Source of the DNA: Paraburkholderia ribeironis
GTDB lineage: Bacteria > Pseudomonadota > Gammaproteobacteria > Burkholderiales > Burkholderiaceae
Reading direction: 5' to 3'
NCBI RefSeq assembly: GCF_900019265.1
Contig: NZ_CYGX02000005.1
Coordinates: 208,845 to 272,844, forward strand
DNA: 64,000 nucleotides
Positions 18,067-24,928 of the stretch are shown here, piece after piece (the first letter of the stretch is position 1; each line of letters opens with the position of its first letter). The position numbers and the translations under genes were made by a program. The notes beneath the pieces are model-generated. The model searched no databases, had not been told where the DNA came from, and saw nothing but the letters and a program-made list of their open reading frames with translations.

Positions 18067-18795
18067 TCAGAGTCCTTTCAGAGCGGGAAAAAGGGCGGCG
18101 ATCCTGGCGTAGACCAGAACGTCGTATTGCAGATAGATGGCGAGTGCGGTCAGCATCACCAGTACGCCAAACACCTGTTGCAGAAGATGGGCATGACGTG
18201 CCACGACGCGCACGCGTTGCGTCACGTAATGCCCGCCGTAGATGATCGCGAGCATCGGAATAGCGGCGCCGATCGCGTACAAGGTAAGCAGCAGCGCCGA
18301 CCATCCGAGGTCTTGCGCCTTGACCACCAGCACGAGGATCGAAGCCAGCACGGGCCCGGCACACGGTGTCCAGACGGCGCCCAGCGACATGCCGAGCACG
18401 AAGCCGCCGGCATTGCCGCTGCCCGGCTGCACGCCCCGCTGTACGCCCGGTGTAATGGCCGCGCCGATGCGCGCCAGCGGTTCCTGTAGTTGCGCGACCA
18501 GCCAGTCATACGGGCGTGGCCACAAACGCAACAGGCCGGATAGCGCGAGCAGCGCGATGCCTGTATTGCGCAGTACCTGTTGTGCGACGTGCACTGTGCT
18601 GGATACCGCGCCCAACAGCATCGCGAAAGTCGCGAAAGTCAGAATGAAGCCGGCGACAATGAACAACGGTCGCGAGCGGCCAGGCCGTTCGACCGACGTG
18701 CCGAGCAGAATCGGCATGACCGGCAGAATGCACGGCGACGCAATGGTGAGAAGCCCGGCCAGCAAGGCGAGTGGTGTTTCAAAGGTGCTGTGCAT
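18067..18795 (-). CDS. CcdA/DipZ-like thiol-disulfide membrane protein
   Basis: A 242-aa membrane protein with about six helices. It has the paired Cys motifs expected of CcdA: SPCILPVMPILLG near residue 20 and GAVWTPCAGPVLAS near residue 130. It moves reducing equivalents across the inner membrane. The ATG at 18795 begins MHSTFETPLALLAG. The gene is first in the operon with the TlpA-like protein. A tandem GTATC module about 45-120 nt upstream links it to the DUF4148 genes. Confidence 0.9.
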   Translation of the reverse strand: MHSTFETPLALLAGLLTIASPCILPVMPILLGTSVERPGRSRPLFIVAGFILTFATFAMLLGAVSSTVHVAQQVLRNTGIALLALSGLLRLWPRPYDWLVAQLQEPLARIGAAITPGVQRGVQPGSGNAGGFVLGMSLGAVWTPCAGPVLASILVLVVKAQDLGWSALLLTLYAIGAAIPMLAIIYGGHYVTQRVRVVARHAHLLQQVFGVLVMLTALAIYLQYDVLVYARIAALFPALKGL

Positions 18796-18839
18796 GATGG
18801 ACGTTCCGTTGACTGGTATGGCTGTATTGGAACGTCCGC

Positions 18840-18917
18840 ACGTATCTGGCTTATGTCGGCAGTGGCGTGCGGATGCAATGTTTTGTGTACACGCAGCGTC
18901 CAGATACATTGCGACAC
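18840..18917 (-). promoter_or_regulatory. tandem GTATC promoter module, copy 2 (CcdA/TlpA operon)
   Basis: On the minus strand GTGTC and GTATC occur 10 bp apart (18903-18917). CAGATACGT follows 54 nt further at 18840-18848, with ACATTGCAT between, as in copy 1. It is divergent to copy 3 and ends 45 nt before the CcdA start. Confidence 0.6.
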
Positions 18918-19010
18918 AATCGGCCGCGCAAGGCACGCTGTGAAAGCTGGCACTCATTGCGCGTCGCCCGCCAAACAGCCGCTGCGAATTTGTTCGGAGC
19001 GGCTTTTTTT

Positions 19011-19088
19011 GTATCGCAATGTATCGACGTCGTACCCAGACAAACAAGCTTGCAATAACGGGCCTCACGAAAACATTCCAGATACGTC
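19011..19088 (+). promoter_or_regulatory. tandem GTATC promoter module, copy 3 (second DUF4148 gene)
   Basis: GTATC at 19011-19015 and 19021-19025, then CAGATACGTC at 19079-19088, 53 nt later, with TTGCAA between. This gives the same spacing as the other two copies. Confidence 0.6.
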
Positions 19089-19230
19089 GGCGAGTTCAAA
19101 TAGCTTCACGCAAGGTTGATTCACAACAGTGCGTTTGAATCAGGTGGACACGACGGGTTACTTGCTTTCACTGTCTCGTGCTTCACCTTAGCCCTTGACC
19201 TTTGAATGCTTTGCTATCTGGAGAAAACTC

Positions 19231-19566
19231 ATGAAACTCGTTCAATCACTGATCGTTGCCGCGCTTGTTTCGGTTCCCGTCGTTTCGTTCGCGCAGTCTC
19301 AAACTGCGCTGAGTCGCGCCGACGTGCGCGCGGAACTGGTGCAGTTGCAGAGGGCTGGTTACAACCCATCGAGCGACAACACGCAGTACCCGCAGAACAT
19401 CCAGGCCGCCGAGGCGCGCATCCATGCCGATAACGGCTCGGCTGCCGCGGCATATGGCGGAGTTGCGAAACACAGCTCGGCCTCGGGGTCGCGCTCGCCG
19501 ATGAATCACGCATCGACGAGCGGCACGGAGGTGATCGGCCTCGGCTCGATCTATGCGCACTCGTAA
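19231..19566 (+). CDS. DUF4148 exported small protein (paralogue)
   Basis: A 111-aa protein with signal peptide MKLVQSLIVAALVSVPVVSF. The DUF4148 core LSRADVRAELVQLQRAGYNP and YPQNIQAAEARIHA is followed by a Ser/Gly/Ala-rich tail. It is clearly paralogous to the gene at 14667-14981, including the ending GLGSIYA. It is preceded by the same promoter module. An imperfect GC-rich hairpin follows at about 19579-19620. Confidence 0.9.
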   Translation: MKLVQSLIVAALVSVPVVSFAQSQTALSRADVRAELVQLQRAGYNPSSDNTQYPQNIQAAEARIHADNGSAAAAYGGVAKHSSASGSRSPMNHASTSGTEVIGLGSIYAHS

Positions 19567-19589
19567 TCGGAGTAACGCACTGGCCGTCC

Positions 19590-19787
19590 GTGTGCTTTCA
19601 CGCGGACGGTCGGCCCATCCAATGTCGTTTCAATCCTGTCGAGCTGATCGATCCGCATTTGCAGCAGTCGATGGCTCAAACCATCGATGCGAAGGTGACG
19701 CGGGTCAATGCGAGCCACGTGGCGATGATCAGTCAGCCTCGGGCCGTCGCCGATGCGATCATTGTGGCGGCACGGGCTGCACGGTAA
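19590..19787 (+). pseudogene. C-terminal remnant of an alpha/beta hydrolase
   Basis: The stretch IDPHLQQSMAQTIDAKVTRV and NASHVAMISQPRAVADAI matches the last 50 residues of alpha/beta hydrolases, with the catalytic His in SHVAM. No upstream body of the enzyme exists between it and the DUF4148 gene, so this is the tail of a deleted gene. Confidence 0.6.
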
Positions 19788-19827
19788 AGCGCCGCATCAC
19801 TCGCTGAACCCGGCGCGTCCTGCCGTA

Positions 19828-20199
19828 TCAGCCGGGTTTTGTCGGCGGGCGAATCGCACTCTGTACAGCGACATTGCGATACACGTCGCGGCAAAATTGC
19901 ATGCCGCTCTCGCGCGTACCGTTGACAGCGGCTGCGATCTGCACCGTTCCTTCCACACGTCTTGGCTCCATCGGATTGACGAGCGCGGCGTCGATGGCAA
20001 ACGGATCGGCCGCCGCCGCGCGCATGATGCCGATGCCTGTGATCGTCACCGCGAGGCAGGGATCGGGTAGTTGCGGGCCATGGCTGGCGGCAACGTTGAA
20101 GTTGACATTGAGCGTCCAGAAACCCTCGTGAATATTCTGATCAATGATGATGGCCTTCACCACATCCCGATGCGACAGTGTGTACTCGTTGTTTGCCAT
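19828..20199 (-). CDS. hypothetical protein
   Basis: A 123-aa protein beginning MANNEYTLSHRDVVKAI after a strong AAGGAGGG ribosome site. It is beta-rich with no signal peptide or membrane helix. Motifs such as ITGIGIMRAAAADPFAI and a near-terminal CRDVYRN are visible. I do not recognise the family. It is a single gene. Confidence 0.7.
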   Translation of the reverse strand: MANNEYTLSHRDVVKAIIIDQNIHEGFWTLNVNFNVAASHGPQLPDPCLAVTITGIGIMRAAAADPFAIDAALVNPMEPRRVEGTVQIAAAVNGTRESGMQFCRDVYRNVAVQSAIRPPTKPG

Positions 20200-20454
20200 C
20201 GGTCCCTCCTTGCGCGTACGCGGTGAGTGCGCACGTGTGCAGATATGGCAAATTTGCAGACTGCTGCAATTAGTTTTACCTGCTATTTTCGGCAGTGCAA
20301 GCGGAAAAGGCGCGTACGCCAATGGGTCGAGGCGGACCGTTCGCCCACGCGCGAAAGGCGACGCCCAACAATGAGCGCCGCCTTTCCCACAGCCGCGCTC
20401 GAGTGCGTGTGGCGCCCGGACGGCTGTCAGGTGTACCGCGTATGCGGCGTCGGG

Positions 20455-20529
20455 TTAGTGAAAAATGAGGTACAGGATAATCAGCACGATCAATGGAACG
20501 CCAAGCAACCAACCGAGAAGGTAAGGCAT
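20455..20529 (-). CDS. 24-aa single-helix membrane protein
   Basis: A short frame encodes a 24-residue peptide starting MPYLLGWLLGVPL and ending IILYLIFH. It is preceded by AAAGGAGATCACC, an ideal ribosome site. It is one membrane helix with a Pro kink. Very similar tiny proteins are common in proteobacteria from memory. It is likely real; role unknown. Confidence 0.65.
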   Translation of the reverse strand: MPYLLGWLLGVPLIVLIILYLIFH

Positions 20530-20758
20530 GGTGATCTCCTTTTATACGAGTTCGAATGCGATGGTGGTCGAGCATGCTGCGTGCCCGACGAGATCACAGC
20601 GCCGTTGCCCTTAGCTCAAGGCTGATTCCCGGCAACACGATGGCGGACTAAACCGCCTTGACGTCACGCATCGCGTCGCGCTTTTCGCGGTTAATTGCGG
20701 TTAATCGTGGTTAATCCAGACCGCAATGAAGAACTTGCGACCCGCGGTGGCAGGGCGC

Positions 20759-22405
20759 CTACAGCGCGCCGCGCCGCGGCGGGAGCGGCTCGGCCGGCGC
20801 CGGTTCGTCCACCGGGGCCTCGGTGTCCGGATAGGTGATCCGCACGGGCGGCACGAACCACGCGAGGCACAGCCCGACCAGCGCGGCGGCGCCCGCGACC
20901 AGGATGCCGATGTGGATCGACTGCACGAGGGCTTCGCGTGCGGAATTCATCATGGCGTCGCCGGCATGGCCCGCGCTCACCAGCCGGTTGATCAGCGCGG
21001 CCTGTTCTGCGCGGTCCACCAGCAGTGCGGGACTGGCGAAGGATTTGAACCACTGCGTCGCCTGATACGAATCGAGCGAACGATGCACGCCGCGCGAGTA
21101 GAGATGGCCGAGCAGCGCGCCGGTCATCGCGGTGCCGAGCATGCCGCCGAACGTGCGCAGCGATTGGAGCAGCGCGGTGGCCGCGCCGACGTGATCGCGT
21201 GCGACGATCTGCTGCGAACAGACCGTCAGACTGGTGGCGACCAGGCCGAGCCCGAGTCCGCTCATCGCCATGCAAGACATCCACACCAGATGCGGCTCCG
21301 TACCCCGCAGCACGACCACGCTGAGACACGCGAGAGCGGACAGCGCGAAGCCGACATACATGATGCCGTTCGCGCGCCGGATGCGCGTGACGATACGATT
21401 GTTGAGCACGCTGCCGACGGTCGTGCCGAGCAGCAGCGGCGTGATCAGCATGCCCGAGTCGTGCGCGGACATCGCGTAGCCGCCCTGGAACAGCAGTGGC
21501 ACGTAGAACACCAGCGAGAACAGCGCGAAGCCGCCGAGCAGCGACATCGCGAAGAGCGCGGCGAGCTTGCGGTCCAGCAGCATGTCGACCGGTACGATCG
21601 GATCGCCGACGCGCGCCTCCCATAGCCACAGTATCAATGCGCAAGTGAGCACCACCAGCGCGAGCGCAATGGTGGCCGGATCGACGCCGCGCCTTGGGAG
21701 CAATTCGATCAGGACCTGCACCGTGCCGAATGTGAATGCGAGCACGGCCGCGCCGAGCCAGTCGAGCCGCACCGGTCCCTTGCGCCGCAGGTGACGCAGC
21801 GGCGGCAGAAAGCGCAGCACGAACAGCAGGGAAGCGATGCCGACCGGCAGGTTGACGAAAAATACCAGCCGCCAGCCGCCGTACTGCGTCAGCAGACCGC
21901 CGAGCGTCGGTCCAAACATATTGGCGATACCGAACGTGGCTGTGATGAACACCAGCCAGCGCAAGCGCAGTTTCGGATTGGGGAACAGGTCGGCGACGGT
22001 GGCGAACACCGTGCCGATCAGAATGCCGCCGCCGATCCCTTGCAGGCCGCGTGAAATCACCAGTGTCAGCATGTTGCTGGCGAGTCCGCACAGCAGCGAC
22101 GCGCCGGTAAACAACAGGATCGCCGCGATCAGGAACGGCTTGCGGCCGAACAGATCGCCGAGCCGCCCGAAGATCGGAATCGTGATTACCGAGGCGAGCA
22201 TGTACGACGTCGCGACCCACGCGTACAGATCGAAGCCCCTCAGCTCGGCCACGATACGCGGCAACGCCGTGCCGACGATAGTCTGATCCAGCGCCACCAG
22301 CATCGCGGCGCACGCGATGCCGAGCATGGCCAGCAGCGATTCGCGAAACGGCAGCAGTTGTCCGCCGGGTCGGCCCGAACGCGGCGTGACGACACCGGCG
22401 CTCAT
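20759..22405 (-). CDS. DHA2-family (EmrB/QacA) MFS drug exporter
   Basis: A 548-aa exporter with 14 predicted membrane helices. Motif D1, LDQTIVGTALPRIVAEL, lies in helix 1 and motif A, GRLGDLFGRKP, in loop 2-3. The motif-C region MFGPTLGGLLTQYGGWRLVFFVNLP is also present. A Pro-rich cytoplasmic tail ends it. It starts 7 nt after the DUF3303 gene, so the two are cotranscribed. No membrane-fusion partner is adjacent. The substrate is unknown. Confidence 0.93.
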   Translation of the reverse strand: MSAGVVTPRSGRPGGQLLPFRESLLAMLGIACAAMLVALDQTIVGTALPRIVAELRGFDLYAWVATSYMLASVITIPIFGRLGDLFGRKPFLIAAILLFTGASLLCGLASNMLTLVISRGLQGIGGGILIGTVFATVADLFPNPKLRLRWLVFITATFGIANMFGPTLGGLLTQYGGWRLVFFVNLPVGIASLLFVLRFLPPLRHLRRKGPVRLDWLGAAVLAFTFGTVQVLIELLPRRGVDPATIALALVVLTCALILWLWEARVGDPIVPVDMLLDRKLAALFAMSLLGGFALFSLVFYVPLLFQGGYAMSAHDSGMLITPLLLGTTVGSVLNNRIVTRIRRANGIMYVGFALSALACLSVVVLRGTEPHLVWMSCMAMSGLGLGLVATSLTVCSQQIVARDHVGAATALLQSLRTFGGMLGTAMTGALLGHLYSRGVHRSLDSYQATQWFKSFASPALLVDRAEQAALINRLVSAGHAGDAMMNSAREALVQSIHIGILVAGAAALVGLCLAWFVPPVRITYPDTEAPVDEPAPAEPLPPRRGAL

Positions 22406-22412
22406 GACAGTC

Positions 22413-22697
22413 TCACTGGCGCGACGCCTGATGTTTGCCGAGCGCTGCGCCCAGCTGTTCGTCAGTCATCGCCGGGAAAATGCTCACCGTTAGCAGGTCG
22501 CCCCATTGCAGCGCCATTGCCGCGATGCTGTCCGTGTCGTCGGTCTCGACGATGGCCACTCCATGCAAGCCGCCGATCGCGTGCCAGCGGCCCAGCAGTT
22601 TGACACCCTCCGGCGTCTGGCCGCCCGTTTTCATGAAGCGTTCGATGACGGCATTCTCGGCGGTCGGCAGACCGGTCCATTGCACGATAAATTTCAT
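22413..22697 (-). CDS. DUF3303 protein
   Basis: A 94-aa protein of the dimeric ferredoxin-like type: MKFIVQWTGLPTAENAVIERF, GRWHAIGGLHGVAIVE and ALQWGDLLTVSIFPAMTDEQ. This fits DUF3303. The start has GGAGAC upstream. It lies directly before the MFS exporter gene. The 300 bp upstream (22698-22997) hold no gene. Confidence 0.8.
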   Translation of the reverse strand: MKFIVQWTGLPTAENAVIERFMKTGGQTPEGVKLLGRWHAIGGLHGVAIVETDDTDSIAAMALQWGDLLTVSIFPAMTDEQLGAALGKHQASRQ

Positions 22698-22997
22698 TGC
22701 GCGTCTCCAATCGGATTCGACGACACCGGCTCGTGGCGCGCCGCGATCGTCGTTCGTCGTGCGCGGCGCGTCGAATTGCGCGCCGTGCACACGGCCGCGC
22801 CATCGAGTCGTCCGGATGACGTGTGCCATCGGCGGACGGCTGGCAAAAAACCACGTGGCGCCTTAAGCATCATAGGTGAGCGCGAGGTGGCCGGCGTCGC
22901 CGCGTGCGCAAATTCACCGGGTTAATCGAACCGGCACCCGCTGCCGTATAAACGTCCCAGGGGTGCCGCGTTTCCAATTGCGAACTGCTCGCGCGTT

Positions 22998-23203
22998 CTA
23001 TAAGTAGGTCCCACCAATGCGGCCTTCGAAGATGGCGGTGTTGATCTCCCAGTCGTCGACGTGGCCCACGGCGCCATTGTCCACGGTGACGACCACGGAG
23101 CGGTCACCGCGCAGCGTCTTCATCTGTTCGGCGGTGAGCGTCACTTCTCATGTGCGTGATCCGCGCGACGCGGCAGGTCTTTGATAATGACAGTGGATTC
23201 CAT
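22998..23203 (-). pseudogene. peptide A: frameshifted member of the exported-peptide family
   Basis: From ATG 23203 the frame reads MESTVIIKDLPRRADHAHEK and stops at 23141. A second frame continues at once as EVTLTAEQMKTLRGDRSVVV and ends GRIGGTYL at 22998. Joined by a 1-nt shift it would give about 68 residues, beginning like the neighbouring leaders (IIKDL). No clear Gly-Gly follows; LRGD occupies the likely site. It has its own strong sigma-54 promoter at 23260-23275. Either a real frameshift, a sequencing error or a divergent member. Confidence 0.5.
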
Positions 23204-23259
23204 GGCGTTACGCCTTGAAGTGGGCGGGAGAGCACGGTGCGGTGCTCAGCCCCGTTTTT

Positions 23260-23275
23260 GCAAGGGCTATGCCAA
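23260..23275 (-). promoter_or_regulatory. sigma-54 promoter of peptide A
   Basis: The minus strand reads TTGGCATAGCCCTTGC, with GG and GC exactly 10 nt apart and a near-consensus -24/-12. It lies 57 nt before ATG 23203. Confidence 0.75.
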
Positions 23276-23333
23276 TGGGCGCGAGACTCGTGAGGAAAAT
23301 CCGGCGCGGGTGGCCACGCGAATCCAGACAAGG

Positions 23334-23386
23334 CAAGCCACTAAGCAAGCCATTAAACGGGCCATTAAACGGGCCACTAGGCAAGC
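23334..23386. repeat. 12-bp tandem repeats (about 4.4 units)
   Basis: Units CAAGCCACTAAG, CAAGCCATTAAA, CGGGCCATTAAA and CGGGCCACTAGG follow in register, plus CAAGC. They lie 60-125 nt upstream of the sigma-54 promoter of peptide A, where activator sites usually sit, and just past the terminator of peptide B. Confidence 0.6.
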
Positions 23387-23417
23387 AAAAACGGCACGCG
23401 CGGGTGGCGCGTGCCGT
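23387..23417 (-). terminator. rho-independent terminator after peptide B
   Basis: A perfect 11-bp stem with a 5-nt loop is followed on the minus strand by TTTTT, 24 nt past the peptide B stop. It would end the D-C-B transcript. Confidence 0.75.
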
Positions 23418-23441
23418 TGCAGTGAATCGCCGGAGTCGAAT

Positions 23442-23660
23442 CTAGCCGCGCTGCCTGTTGCGCGGGATGGCGGCGTCAATGATGTTCCGATGCGCGCCCG
23501 GAAAGCCGGGCGGATAGTCGACCACGCGCTGTGTCGTCGGCACCAGCGGCGCGGCCATGCTCGATCTCGCGCCGACACGCGCGCCACCGACAACGGCGGC
23601 CATCGCCTGACGGTCCAGTTCGACGCTGTCGGCCAGATCCTTGATGATCAGTTTTGCCAT
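23442..23660 (-). CDS. peptide B: double-glycine leader peptide (72 aa)
   Basis: A 72-aa precursor. The leader MAKLIIKDLADSVELD continues RQAMAAVVGG, with Leu15 (-12), Met20 (-7), Val23 (-4) and Gly25-Gly26, the canonical C39-peptidase leader. The predicted mature part is 46 residues, starts ARVGARSS, is Pro/Arg-rich (PPGFPGAHRN) and has no Cys. It is the last gene of the D-C-B series, with a terminator after it. A strong hairpin separates it from peptide C. Confidence 0.8.
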   Translation of the reverse strand: MAKLIIKDLADSVELDRQAMAAVVGGARVGARSSMAAPLVPTTQRVVDYPPGFPGAHRNIIDAAIPRNRQRG

Positions 23661-23682
23661 GGCGGCCCCAGAAAAGAAATCG

Positions 23683-23713
23683 GGCGGCCGGCCAGTGAAC
23701 TGGTCCGGCCGCC
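23683..23713. other. stem-loop between peptides C and B
   Basis: A 9-bp GC arm (GGCGGCCGG / CCGGCCGCC) continues into CCAGT/ACTGG, giving a nearly 14-bp stem with one bulge and a tight loop. It lacks a U tract. It may tune how much downstream message is made or kept. Confidence 0.55.
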
Positions 23714-23849
23714 GCTCGTGTGTGTCGTTCGCGTTCCGTGTGCAGTGGTCTCGTCGCACTATCAGTATAGGAAATCTGTTGGCGGCTTGCCTGTTGGTGA
23801 TGTCGAGGCGGCAGTAGAAGAACCCCCGTTCCTTCACTGCTGCTTGCGC

Positions 23850-24134
23850 TCACACGTAGGCGTAGTTGGCGCCCGTAAGCATCGGGCTGACGTCCAGATG
23901 CAACGGCCGGATGTTCGTGCCGATCACGCCAATGTCGTTGAGCGCGGCGACGTTGACAGTCTGAATCTGGGTGAGGTTCTGGTTGATCGAGACGTTGACG
24001 TTGGCGAAGCTGCCGAGGCCGGCCGCGGACGGCAGGCCGGGCACACTGCTGCCGGTGCCGCCGGCCACCGCCGACATTGCGCGGCGGTCGAGCTCGCGAG
24101 TACTGGACAGATCGCGAATCATGAGGGATGACAT
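23850..24134 (-). CDS. peptide C: double-glycine leader peptide (94 aa)
   Basis: A 94-aa precursor. The leader begins MSSLMIRDLSSTRELD and ends RRAMSAVAGG, with Gly-Gly at 25-26 and L15/M20/V23 in place. The predicted mature part of 68 residues is rich in Asn, Gln, Val, Ile and Thr (FANVNVSINQNLTQIQ), has no Cys and ends GANYAYV. Beta-prone Asn/Gln repeats suggest a self-associating or extended structure; that is inference. It lies 88 nt after peptide D. Confidence 0.82.
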   Translation of the reverse strand: MSSLMIRDLSSTRELDRRAMSAVAGGTGSSVPGLPSAAGLGSFANVNVSINQNLTQIQTVNVAALNDIGVIGTNIRPLHLDVSPMLTGANYAYV

Positions 24135-24180
24135 GGTGATTCTCCAAAGGTGCGCGGAAGACGGGCGTGATCGGCGCGAG

Positions 24181-24211
24181 GCGAAGCGGTCCGCAGGCAC
24201 GGCCGCTTCGC
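24181..24211. other. stem-loop between peptides D and C
   Basis: A perfect 9-bp inverted repeat (GCGAAGCGG / CCGCTTCGC) with a 13-nt loop and no U tract. It is the second of a series of intercistronic hairpins in the peptide genes. Confidence 0.5.
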
Positions 24212-24222
24212 TTCGTCGTGCT

Positions 24223-24504
24223 TTACACGTGGATGTTGTTGCTCGACGTGACGTAGGGATCGACCGTCGACGTGATACCGGCGGCGAACGCGACGTTGTT
24301 GCCGTTGGCGTTCTGGATGTTCAGTTCGTTGCTGATCAGTTGCGTCGCGTCGACCTTCTTGCTGTTGTTCGGCGCGTAGACCGGGCTGAAGTTGTAGTAC
24401 GAGCTCGACGGATAGCCGTAGCCATAGCCGCCGCGCACGGCGCTCATGGCCTTGCTGTCGAGTTGTTCGGTGATGGACAGGTCTTTGATCATCAGCGTGT
24501 TCAT
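24223..24504 (-). CDS. peptide D: double-glycine leader peptide (93 aa)
   Basis: A 93-aa precursor, first gene of the D-C-B series. The leader MNTLMIKDLSITEQLD followed by SKAMSAVRGG is identical to that of peptide E. The mature part (67 residues) starts YGYGYPSSSYYNF and ends TSSNNIHV; it is rich in Tyr, Asn, Ser and Gly and has no Cys. Ribosome site GGAGACTTACC. A GG-N10-GC sigma-54 promoter lies at 24580-24594. Confidence 0.88.
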   Translation of the reverse strand: MNTLMIKDLSITEQLDSKAMSAVRGGYGYGYPSSSYYNFSPVYAPNNSKKVDATQLISNELNIQNANGNNVAFAAGITSTVDPYVTSSNNIHV

Positions 24505-24579
24505 GGTAAGTCTCCTGGAAGAAAATATCGCGGTCTTGCGACTGGGTTCGAGCAACTTGTCTGCTCGGGTGTCACTAAT

Positions 24580-24594
24580 GCACGGGCTGTGCCA
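24580..24594 (-). promoter_or_regulatory. sigma-54 promoter of peptides D-C-B
   Basis: The minus strand reads TGGCACAGCCCGTGC, with GG and GC 10 nt apart, 76 nt before ATG 24504. The surrounding 100 bp are conserved with the promoter of peptide E. The rest of 24505-24928 has no gene; a perfect 12-bp palindrome GTAACCGGTTAC lies at 24841-24852 before the kinase. Confidence 0.75.
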
Positions 24595-24928
24595 GCTATA
24601 TTCAAGGGTCCTGACAAAGTTGGCGGATGCCTTCTGCACAAGGCTTGCGCGTTTCACAGACGAGATGCAGACGGCGCGCTGGCCGTTCGTGCGGATGCCC
24701 GACCGGTGGCGCAACTCCGACACCCGGCCGCATGCTGTTGGACGCCGTGCGACACCGCCGCGGCGCGTACGCCATGCATGGCGCGGGCCAATCCTGGTTT
24801 ACGAAAGCGCGGCCCGGCAGCTAGTATCGAAGCGGCACATGTAACCGGTTACGACAGGTTTTCTATCGGCCCGCGTGGCCTCGGTCGCATGCGATCCGGC
24901 CCAACGGCAGCGGCGGCACTTCGCACAA

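Noticed and set aside
20691..22313. 540-codon minus-strand frame overlapping the DHA2 exporter
   Set aside because: It lies in another frame of the same strand as a clear 14-helix transporter and is Arg-rich without any motif.
22413..24200. Plus-strand frames across the peptide genes (for example 23181-24131)
   Set aside because: They are antisense to short genes that have leaders, ribosome sites and promoters on the minus strand.
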